From Galaxea fascicularis (Eukaryota > Cnidaria > Anthozoa > Scleractinia > Euphylliidae): a stretch of 64,000 nucleotides of DNA. Below are positions 55,458 to 64,000 of the stretch, one piece after another. Position 1 is the first letter of the stretch. Each line of letters starts with the position of its first letter. The notes beneath the pieces are model-generated. The model did no database searches. It was not told the origin of the DNA and was given only the letters and a program-made list of their open reading frames with translations. Both the position numbers and the translations under genes were made by a program. The DNA lies in NCBI GenBank assembly GCA_948470475.1, contig OX419335.1:21484499-21548498 (forward strand), read 5' to 3'.

Positions 55458-55458
<1 letters not shown>
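52166..55458. other. Intergenic, no gene recognised
   Basis: Weak frames at 53530-53742 and 54002-54477 (plus) show no known domain. The rest is AT-rich with T-runs. Confidence 0.4.

Positions 55459-55500
<42 letters not shown>
55459..55500. repeat. (ATT)n microsatellite
   Basis: About 14 uninterrupted ATT units; could be a LINE tail, but no coding remnant lies next to it. Confidence 0.95.
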
Positions 55501-55502
<2 letters not shown>

Positions 55503-56091
55503 ACGGCAAAACCAGCTAAGAAACAAGCTAGTACTAGCCGTATGCTCGATGCTCATAACATTTCAGCTGCAAGAAGTCAGACACCAAACTATTGTTCATA
55601 CATGTATACGTACACCCAATGGGCATTCTGAAACGGAAATGTCATACGCTGTAATCTAAGAATATACACAAGAATATTTTCAGCCTAAAATTGGCAGAAA
55701 AATAAGGACATTCAGCCTGGGCCGGAAAAAAGAAGAGTAAATTCGTGGATTTCGACTTTATCTGTCTCTAGGCTTCTAATGTTAATTTGGTTTCTATATT
55801 TTCGTAATTAAAAAATAACCCTGCGTAATATTTAACCACAGTTATACTAGTTACGTACCGATGTAGTTTTAAAATATCTAAAAACGATAAGATTTGCCTA
55901 CTCTAATGCTAGTAAACAACCAAAATTTAAGGTACAATTCACTTTAAAACTGGCAAAGAGCGCAATTTTTCTCAAGTTATTCCAGAGGAATAATAAATTT
56001 AACTCATGAACTAATAAAACAATAAATAAATGAACGAAGGAATTGGTGAATGGATGAATGGACGAATAAATGACTGGCTGACTGACTAACC
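55501..56091. other. No gene seen
   Basis: AT-rich; ends in imperfect GAATG/TGACTGGC repeats leading into the next feature. Confidence 0.4.
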
Positions 56092-56132
56092 GAATGAATG
56101 AATGAATGAATGAACGAACGAATGAATGAATA
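56092..56132. repeat. (GAAT)n microsatellite
   Basis: GAATGAATGAATGAAT with GAAC variants. Confidence 0.9.
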
Positions 56133-56313
56133 GGTCATAGATGGGTCAATCAATCATCATCCATCCTCGAGTCATTCAATGAATAGATCGGCGGGGCAAT
56201 AAGTCAGCCCGTCCGCCAGTCCGCCCGTCCTTTACCGTATTGATTGACTGCTAATGAACGAATGAAATAATATCCCCCATCTTTGGGGTCGCTATTTTGA
56301 AATTGTTAAATAA

Positions 56314-56740
56314 GCCAGAATATTAGGCGTTACTATAAGGGATGACCTAAGGTGGAATAAACATATAGATAATATCACTGCGCTGGGATAGACTGCACTT
56401 TTTAAATTCAATTTTACTGCGCATTTATTCGTTCCATCTTGGAATGTTTTCATTCTAGCTTATCAGTCTATTTCTCTTACCAACTCGAGAAGATTCAGAA
56501 GCGATTGTCAAGGATTATATATAGCATCATACAGGATAGCGCTAGAAGATGCAAATTTGACAACACTGTTCAATAGGCGAGAAGAATTATGTGTAACTCT
56601 ACTCGCATAAATCGAAGATGGTGATGATTATCAGCATAAACTAGCTACCCTGCTGCCTGCGCGATAAAAATACGTCTCATTATGACTTAAGAAACAAGCG
56701 ATTGTTTGCTGTGCCTTCCGCCATTGATTAAAACTAAAAG
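56314..56740 (+). mobile_element. Degraded LINE reverse-transcriptase fragment
   Basis: Across several frames and stops one reads ILGVTIRDDLRWNKHIDNIT, then IALEDANLTTLFNRREELC and LLPARDKNTSHYDLRNK, the post-RT words of CR1/jockey-type LINEs (LGVTI..DLKWN.HI, L..RRE.LC, YNLRN). At least two in-frame stops show it is dead. Confidence 0.8.
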
Positions 56741-57365
56741 GTTTCAGAATTATTTCATAATGCGCTTCGCAGCAAAATATATTATTTCTTAAATTCAGAA
56801 TTTTAATTTTAACTATTGTTAAGTTTTTTTTAACACAAGTAATTCAGCCAGTGGCTGCCAGTTGTGATTTAATAACAGACAATTCTTTCTTTCTTTTTTA
56901 ACGTTGCTGATCTTAGTGTTAGTGCGAGATGTATGTTAAATCTTTGAGTGTATCAGTGGTATATGGCTTTACTCGCCAGAGCTTTGAGAGCTAACGCCAG
57001 GATTGGTTTGCGAGAAGGCCTTAGGGGTGCTCTCTGTCTCGGCCTGTATAGATAGATTGTGCTAGTAAATTGAGTCGAAGTTTCACCAAAAAAGGTCAAA
57101 AGTTGGGCAATAGATGCCAAAAATAGAAAAAGATACCACCAGAAAAAAAAAGTGAGCTATTTTATTGTGCATAACATCTCAAAACAACATGCAGAATTGT
57201 TATATGCGACCTGCTTCCATCATGGATCATCTCTTTCCACTGCTGCCGTGAGTGAAATAAAGTGGATCCGGTTCTCAATGAAAAATTGTTCGCGCGGGTG
57301 ATTTTTGATTCAATAACTGCTGATTTGTTTGTGGGCGCACATCTATTGATACTTAGTTTACACAA

Positions 57366-57463
57366 CTAGTCTATGTCTATGTATAGTCTAGTCTTTGTGT
57401 AGACTAGACTAGTGTATGTCTGTCTTTGATGTCTAAACTATGCCATAGTGTAGTCTATGTCTT
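57366..57463. repeat. TAGTCTA/TAGACTA palindromic low-complexity tract
   Basis: Short words TAGTCTATGTC and GTAGACTAGAC repeat in both orientations. Confidence 0.7.
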
Positions 57464-57470
57464 CAGTTTT

Positions 57471-58016
57471 TGAAGTATCAACCAAAACAACTCCTGACCA
57501 ATTTTAGTTAATTATTCATGTGTTTATACCTCACATGGCTCATTTGTTGCATTCGTTGCCAATTAAAAAAGTTGTTTTGGGAGAAAAAAGGTGCTTTACG
57601 TTGCTTGCAGCACAAAGAGTCACTCAAAGCGTTTAAAGTTGCCACTAGTTGCCGAGCACAATCTAAACAAGCCGGCCTATTTCTGTCTCCGTGTTTTTCG
57701 TTCGGTTAGCCTAAGCAGTATCGGCCAATAAACGTTACCTATAGAATTTGCTGCAGGTGGCGAAGGAAATGAAGCGATCAGAGAGTGCTCTCGTCCTCTC
57801 CGGTATATTTGTTTTCGAAGTCTTAAAGTGATCGCGGCAACTTTGAAACGATTTGACTTTTCGCGGCCCACTGAAGCTGATAATCAACTTTACAAACCAA
57901 CGTAAAGACGCGAAAAGTTTCTTTCAAGCAGCTTTATTTCGTGTTGTATATATGTTTGTCCAATAATTCATCCCTCCATCGTCATTGAGACATGAGACAA
58001 CTGCTTTAATTTTTGA
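57471..58016. other. No gene seen
   Basis: Short frames only. Confidence 0.4.
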
Positions 58017-58286
58017 CAGTCGAACCCCCATTAAGCGTTCACCCCCTAGGCGGACATAAATCAAAGTCCGGATATCGATGAGGGTTCTTTTATGGTTTTT
58101 TTTTTTTTTACCTCCGTGAAGCGGCCAGCCCTCATCAAGCGGCCACTGATCCATTTCCCGGTAGGTACGACAATTATCATATTTAGAGGTTTTGTATGGG
58201 CCAGGTTGCAGTGTACTTCATAACAATTGTCAGTGAAACACCACGCATTTCCCCGAGGGTGACTGCTTGCAGGGCCGGTTGAACTG
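58017..58286. repeat. MITE-like element, AGTCGAACCCC family, longer copy
   Basis: Starts CAGTCGAACCCCCATTAAGCG and ends GGCCGGTTGAACTG, with internal AGCGGCCA words and CGAGGGTGACTGC matching 1259-1393. A T-run interrupts it near 58095. Confidence 0.65.
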
Positions 58287-58649
58287 TACAAACGTAGAAG
58301 CAAGGGAAGTAAAACCCTACCCAATCCAGCCAACTGATATAGCTCCTACACAGGATCACGAATTAAAAAGACGTATAGAAGAGCTTAGGTAACAAATTGA
58401 GTTTGGAATACCTGTGGTTTTATCCCATGCCACTTTTTGTCACTTTTTATCTCATTTCGGAAAAATTCGGATACTGGAACATGGCTAAAATAAATTTACG
58501 CCTACGAGATTGAAACAACATATGTGAAAATGATAATGTTACTACTCCTTCAAGGTTTTACAGATAAACGGACGAGAAATTAGTTAAAAATATAACTACT
58601 GCAACAAGGAATTTATCCACATTAAGCTTACATTTTTCATAAAAGAAAT

Positions 58650-58652
<3 letters not shown>

Positions 58653-58680
<28 letters not shown>
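58653..58680. repeat. (AT)n microsatellite
   Basis: Fourteen AT units. Confidence 0.95.
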
Positions 58681-58910
58681 TTCCAGTGATAAAAAGAACG
58701 CGCAAAGCCCAATCCGACTTCTAGCTGTATCATGTATTTTGGCCTCGAATACCAAGAAAGCACTAAAAGTTTTACATTGTACATAAAATTTCGGACGGTT
58801 TTATTTTTGGACTCTTTTGTTGTCTGAAATTAAAATCATCGGAAATGTTTTGCAAGTAACGTGGCTAATACACGGGCTCTTTGAACAGCGGGGTCCCGGA
58901 GCGAGCTATT

Positions 58911-59058
58911 TTTTTTTTACGCCCACTTCAAGATGGCTGCCACTTACCGTTGTCGACTGTCAACTAGTATCCAAGCACGATTTAGTACTGGAATCTGCTA
59001 GAAGAATTTGCTTTTGTTTACGATAACAATGTCTCACAAGTAAGGAAACTGTAGGCTA
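58911..59058 (+). repeat. Inverted duplication, left copy of a putative first exon
   Basis: Inverted copy of 60705-60855. On this strand it has CAAGATGGCTGCC (ATG at 58933) opening a 22-codon uORF-like frame, then ATGTCTCACAA followed by GTAAGG. One G is missing at the donor compared with the right copy. A T-run and the common word ACGCCCACTTC mark its outer edge. Confidence 0.75.
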
Positions 59059-59192
59059 AAACTCGTTCAAATTGGCCTCTTTTTGCCCCAGTTTTGGTGA
59101 AGATTCCGAAGAATCCGAAATCTTTAATGAGCTTGTTGAAGAGTCCGATGAGTAAAGGAATGGACAATGTCTAGCGTGCGTCCATCCAATTC

Positions 59193-59233
<41 letters not shown>

Positions 59234-59673
59234 CCTAAGCTACCTAAGTGCTTTTATAACATTGCTTTTATAACATAGCGAGACATTTTTCGCGCTGAAA
59301 AGTCGCTTTATCTGTACTGATCAAATTACATATTCTCTTAACCGCGCGGGTGCATACTAAAAATAGAATGACTTGTTTTTCAAAAACACATTTACTTTTA
59401 CACACTTACATCTGCGAGTGACAAAATAAGTGTATCAAAATACCACACATAAGCCTTCCAGCTTAAAATATTTAGTTAAGATCTCAAGGAAAAAGTTTCT
59501 TTAAAATCATCATTCAAAATGATGCATGCTTTAAAACGTCTTGGGTCATACGAGTCATTTTGAAGGGCTCGCCGAAGAGACCACGACTTGCACATTTTGA
59601 ATCGTGCAGTTGCTGAAAATGGAGTCGAAATTACACGACAATTTGAAACTCACTCTTTATCGTAGAAACATAC

Positions 59674-59887
59674 CAGTTGGTGTTTTTCTTGGTCTTGTTT
59701 GATTCTTTATCTTCGAATATTTTTTCGTAATCCCGCTCGGATAAATTTGCGAAGCGGTTGTTTTCACTGGTAGCACTTTCGCTTTGTTGATCTTTAGACG
59801 CTTCCGATACTTCTGCAACCATTTCAGACACGTTTTTTAGGTCTTCAAAGTCATAGAAACACCCTACCTCAGATGCTGGGTTGACCA
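59674..59887 (-). CDS. Candidate exon of a DUF3504/Crypton-like protein
   Basis: The minus-strand frame runs FEDLKNVSEMVAEVSEAS to SENNRFANLSERDYEKIFED and SNKTKKNTN and meets a GTATGT donor. The word RF..LSE.D...IL..K.S.NTKK.T. is typical of the N-terminal region of DUF3504/KRUF (Crypton-type tyrosine recombinase-derived) proteins, which are numerous in cnidarians. The right copy of the inverted duplication (ATG-TCT-CAC-AAG then GTAAGG at 60736-60719) would make a plausible first exon. No recombinase core is seen downstream, so the gene is partial or broken. Confidence 0.4.
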
Positions 59888-60545
59888 GCCATTATAATAC
59901 CTAACGTTAAGTTAAAAAAGCTGTGAAAAACGTTTTGCTGGCAAGAAATTTCATTGACACTGACGTCAGCCTTAACCATCTCTATGAACCATCCGTTTCT
60001 TTTTCATAAAATATTAGCCAATAAGAGCGCGCGTTAGAATGTAGCTATGTTATAATTGTTACTCTTAGGTGCTGCATTTAGCTTTGTGCGAGGCTATCTG
60101 AATCGTGTACTTGGCTATTTTCAGGCTACAGTTCCGCTGTATAGTTTATGCGAATTTCAAAGCCATTGTTGACTAACTCGAGCCACATTTCAAGAGCTCT
60201 GTCGGGAAGTAGTTAACGCAGGACGAATTCCGCTTAGTAATAGAGGTAGAAAGCGTATACCTCCTGATCTTCCCAAAGGATCAACCCCGACTTTTGAACC
60301 ATTGAAAAACAAAAACGCGGGAAAATGCACGAAACAACAAAATTTTCAACATGTTTTTGTATCAACGCTATGCAGACACATACCAGTCATCGCCGAACAA
60401 GAATGCATTAATAACTCTGATAAATCTGTCGTTGTTTATCCACAAATTGAGCATTGATAACAAGAAGAAGATTGCATCCTTGCCATGTCGGCCATGATGG
60501 TCGAGCAAGTGACAGAAGAGCGGTATTGGGAACAAGAAACTCGGT

Positions 60546-60656
60546 AAATGGAACGGTAAATTTCGGTTGGAATATTCCGACCGGAATATCAGGACCACCT
60601 CCAGAGGTGATCCCGAATATTCCGGTCAGAAGAAACCGAAATGGAACTTTCCATTT
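60546..60656. repeat. Foldback with GGAATATTCCGACCGGAATA words
   Basis: Left arm AAATTTCGGTTGGAATATTCC... and right arm GAATATTCCGGTCAG...CCGAAATGG are inverted around ACCACCTCCAGAGGTGAT. Confidence 0.65.
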
Positions 60657-60704
60657 GATTTCCGACCGAAATTTCCGGAATCTTTGGCATAATGGAAAGC
60701 ACCC

Positions 60705-60855
60705 TTAGCCTACAGTTTCCTTACCTTGTGAGACATTGTTACCGTAAACAAAGGCAAATTCTTCTAGTAGATCCCAGTACTAAATCGTGCTTGGATACTA
60801 GTTACCAGTCGACAACGGTAAGTGGCAGCCATCTTGAAGTGGGCGTAAAAAAAAA
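60705..60855 (-). repeat. Inverted duplication, right copy of a putative first exon
   Basis: Minus-strand copy of 58911-59058, about 150 bp and highly similar. It keeps a consensus donor (CACAAG followed by GTAAGG). To its right, 60922-61060 on the plus strand is an open frame ending at CAGTCG before GTGAGT, so the region between could be a two-way promoter. Confidence 0.75.
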
Positions 60856-61308
60856 TGCCCGGAGCGTGAACCCGAACACGAACAATCGGACAATCCTCGG
60901 ACAATCCACTGAACAATTCTCTTGGAAGAACTACCGCTGAACGTGGGGCCGACGATTCACCAGTGTTCAACGTGTCGCAGCAAACGAGCAAACAAATTTA
61001 AAACTGACTTCGTAACGAAGGATGCTACGCTTAGCAGTGCGAAGAGCCAAGAGAAATGTCAGTCGGTGAGTTTACGAGAAATGCCTTCCGCCTTTGTGCG
61101 TTTTTAAGTGTTTTATCCCGTCATGAATGTCAGCTTACCCGAGTTTTCGTTTCGTGGTGATCCCAAAAACTCGCCACATTAATATTTCCCTCCAAATTCG
61201 AATTGGGGCCGCTTTCTAACTGTAACCATTGTTTTAAACGTAAATATTTACTGAAATCTCTCTGGTTTTGAATCCATTGCTTTCAGCAAATAAAAGGTGT
61301 CTCTTTTA

Positions 61309-61968
61309 AGAGGGTCCAAAATAGGGTTTTGCAATCCCGCATCCCGCCACCCTTTTCGGCCTTATCCCGCGCAGTACAATAAATACCCTACTTTACAACT
61401 TAAAACAACTGAACGATTTTAAGAGTTAAAGTGACCTTTAAAAAAGTCAAAAAATGCAAGCTGTTTTAAGAGACCACAGACTCATTTCACATTGCAAAAC
61501 AAGGTATCAGTCAGATCAGTATCTGCGCGCCTTGATTACCTAGATCACCGGAAATGGACGAACACGAACACTGGTGTACACACAAATTGATCCAAATTAG
61601 GGTCAAATTGGGTCCCAGCACCAACCAATCGCACTCCGCGTAATGACAGATGCATCATAAAGTATTTATTCTAGTGTAAACAGATCGCCACTGAGCACCG
61701 TGTACCAAAATAAAACTTCCTTTATCAACAGTGATCTTGCTGAAAGAGGTTTTATGGCCGTTTTTGAAGGTCTTTTTTCACGTGTTCCATCCCGCATCCC
61801 GCCATTTATTTTTTAAACATCCCACATCCCGCCTGCGAAAATACAAGAATCCCTGTCTCACCAGGGAAGTTTCATCCCGTATCCCGCTCCTAAAATTTTT
61901 CGTATCCCGTATCCCGCCTTGATTTTAAGCCTCATCCCGCATCCCGCCAAACCTATTTTGGACCCTCT
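61309..61968. mobile_element. 660-bp MITE with ATCCCGC subterminal repeats
   Basis: Terminal inverted repeats AGAGGGTCCAAAATAGG and CCTATTTTGGACCCTCT with TTTA on both flanks (61305-61308 and 61969-61972). CATCCCGCATCCCGCC words recur once near the left end and at least five times in the right 200 bp. No coding capacity. Confidence 0.8.
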
Positions 61969-61972
61969 TTTA

Positions 61973-62315
61973 AATTAATCTGTGTCTAAATGTCGGGCGG
62001 CTGGACAGAATTTTCAAAATGTGTCCAGCAGTCGAAATTTTCTCGTGTTATGATTCTAATAGCGGTGATTACCTAATACAAACGTCCATATTCCTTGTCT
62101 CATAGCCCTAATCCGTAACCTAATTGGTATAATCTACTCTGAGAGCAAAGAAAATCAGACTTCCGGACACCGAGTATTTGGAAAGTTCTGTTCGGATGCC
62201 CTCTGAATGCCAAACATAGAGACACTTCGTTTGAATTAAGTATAAGGGTTTGTAAGAATCACACAGTTTTCTTTCTTTTTATTCAACAACAGTCTCGTTT
62301 GCACAACACTCAGAG
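61973..62315. other. No gene seen
   Basis: No repeat or frame of note. Confidence 0.4.
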
Positions 62316-62793
62316 ATGCCAACTGCTGTAGATTTCAAATCTGGAGATTTTTTTCTTTGCAAACCCCACCACCCAGCCCACCTAATCTGACCAACCCCCT
62401 CCCCCCCTCCCCCTATAAATTCCTTCAAACATGTTTGACCCCTGTTCCCCAAAGTGACATTAATTGGTTGAATCCTCATCCAATCAGAGTCATACTGCTT
62501 CTCATATAGTACATGTAGTAACAAAAATTGCACTGTTTGCCTGCAACATAATGAATAGACATGAATGTGCATGATGCATACATGTAAAAATGTAGCCAAG
62601 AGCCATAATATATATGCGTAAGAAGATTGGTGTCTTGGATTTTTGGAAAATATGTAGTTGAAAACTTAAATTTTTGAGGGAAATTGATCAGATTTACTTT
62701 TATTGAGAGATTTAGTCACCCTTATGGGAGACCAGGAGATTAAATTTTGCTCTTTATCTGGGAGACTCCCAGGTAATCCGGGTGAGTTGGCAT
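62316..62793. repeat. Possible MITE with ATGCCAACT ends
   Basis: Nine-base inverted ends ATGCCAACT and AGTTGGCAT, and a hairpin TGGGAGACTCCCA near the right end; the left part is C-rich on the plus strand. No clear target duplication. Confidence 0.35.
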
Positions 62794-63041
62794 ATATGGA
62801 CTCCACTTGTACTTACTTGCACAACATTATTATTCAAATATTCAGTTGACTGACATGTATTGAGTTCAGTTTAATTTTAACTATCATTTTTTTTTTCTTT
62901 AAAGATATCTGAGCTCCATTTTAGCTGCTTTTGAAACCTTTTAGTGGTGATTGCCTGTTGGCTTAGTGCTTCAGTACAAGGTGAGCATGAACGGTGAACT
63001 TGGGAGTGACTATTCTTGCTTTTCAACCGTGTGAAGACAAC

Positions 63042-63139
63042 CATGTTGGTGGACAATGCAATACAGAATTTGCATAAAAATGAAGTTTAGTTCCCAAGGG
63101 AGAGACAAGCTACCGGTATTATTCTTGACCACCAACATG
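63042..63139. repeat. Foldback with CATGTTGGTGG ends
   Basis: CATGTTGGTGG pairs with CCACCAACATG; followed by GCTGCCATGACATCA, as in the region near 15625. Confidence 0.55.
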
Positions 63140-63622
63140 GCTGCCATGACATCAAGTGCAAATGAATAGAATACAGGACTACTTTGGTCCATCTCATTCA
63201 CATGTGTTGGGGGCCTTTATGGAATGAAGTGTACACTGTACAACAATGGTCACTACTACTGTTATGCAGTGGCATGTAAATAAGTGGCCCTGTACTCTCT
63301 ATTTAGCTGATACTTGTTCTTTGAAATGGACACATGGTTATCAGAAGAGGCTATTCACATACATGTAACTGCCAGTTGTTCTCACTATATTCCCTGTTTC
63401 AGATTTCTTTTGAGTGATGAGTTGAAAGTACATAGTTTCAGTTTTTAGTGAGACAGATGGACAGAAATGGGGTGGGTGGGGAGTGGTGCCAAATTGGCAA
63501 GTTTGTTTAAAGTCTTGATATGGGCAAGATTTCTGCACAGCCCCCTGCATTATTATACTTGGATTTTGTGGCTCGGCTAAACCCAGCTCTAATCATCTTT
63601 GAAACAAGGTTAGTGTAATAAC

Positions 63623-63643
63623 AATAATAATAATAATAATAAG
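63623..63643. repeat. (AAT)n microsatellite
   Basis: About seven AAT units directly before the LINE fragment. Confidence 0.9.
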
Positions 63644-63645
63644 GG

Positions 63646-64000
63646 ACACTATGCTCAAGGCAGATCAGCATTAATAGCGGCATATTTCAAGGCAACTCTC
63701 TCTCTCCTCTCCTCTTCTGCACGGCTCTTGCTCCACTATCCTCACTTCTCAACAACACCAGTTATGGTTATACAACAAGTACAAGTACCATCAATCATCT
63801 ATTCTATATGGATGACCGGAAAACATTTGGAAAGAATGACCAGGAACAAACTGGCCTTTTGCCCATTGTAAAAGGCTTCAGTGATGACATCCAAATGGAG
63901 TTTGGTCTGGAAAAGTGCTCCAAGGCTACATTCAAAAAAGGAATACATGTACCACCACTGAAAACATACAAATTGACCTTCACACTACCATTCAACAACT
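63646..64000 (+). mobile_element. LINE reverse-transcriptase core, cut by the window end
   Basis: An open frame of about 118 codons carries RT block SGIFQGNSLSPLLFCTAL and the catalytic box LFYMDDRKTFGKND, followed by DIQMEFGLEKCSKATFKKG. The YMDD box and the FGLEKC word differ from the YADD CR1-like copies, so this is a third LINE lineage. The usual GDS before LSP reads GNS, suggesting decay. Confidence 0.85.

Noticed and set aside
1..64000. CRISPR array, operon, prophage or bacterial defence island
   Set aside because: Introns, poly(A) signals, SINEs and LINEs show a eukaryotic nuclear sequence; no direct-repeat/spacer array exists.

Overview
The window looks like nuclear DNA of an invertebrate animal, most likely an anthozoan cnidarian such as a stony coral or sea anemone. 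It is AT-rich, its genes are split by GT-AG introns with short exons, and it carries death-domain TNF-receptor relatives, an intronless rhodopsin-like GPCR, CR1/L2-like and L1-like LINE remnants, a Penelope-like element, tRNA-derived SINEs and many foldback (MITE-like) elements. The taxon is inferred from gene and repeat content; no marker gene settles it.

The main coding content is four same-strand (minus) death-domain receptor genes, called A-D from left to right. They share one exon plan: a 22-codon signal-peptide exon ending in phase 0, an ectodomain/transmembrane exon running from phase 0 to 1, a short linker exon in phase 1-1, and a terminal death-domain exon entered in phase 1. Gene A (about 1600-5446) and gene C (27594-31143) keep Cys-rich TNFR repeats. 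Gene D (43304-46365) has a signal peptide, one transmembrane helix and a death domain, but its ectodomain has almost no cysteines. For gene B (9531-11927) only a short cytosolic part plus linker and death domain can be found. Gene A has ACG where C and D have ATG, and its last intron carries a duplicated acceptor that would give a receptor without a death domain.

Between A/B and C lies a decayed CRYZ (zeta-crystallin/quinone oxidoreductase) gene on the plus strand (16693-22827). It keeps its splice sites but has an in-frame stop, a frameshift, a small deletion and missing exons, and a LINE 3' end sits in one intron. Just upstream (15935-16305, minus) is the end of a Penelope-like element, followed by a sequence that folds as a minimal hammerhead ribozyme.

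From 33.8 to 41.3 kb there are mostly mobile or repetitive structures: a hAT-like MITE with target duplication, a 680-bp nearly perfect palindrome, a CCGAAGA minisatellite, foldbacks and a CR1/L2-like LINE with a YADD box. A polypurine tract of about 900 bp fills intron 1 of gene D. The GPCR is at 50121-51014 with a TATA box, a two-codon uORF and a poly(A) signal. The right end (51.9-64 kb) is repeat-rich: a PIF/Harbinger-like MITE, LINE fragments, an inverted duplication of a putative first exon around a candidate DUF3504/Crypton-like exon, an ATCCCGC-rich MITE, and a reverse-transcriptase fragment that runs off the window. Exon models come from splice consensus, reading phase and paralogue comparison only; nothing was aligned by computer.
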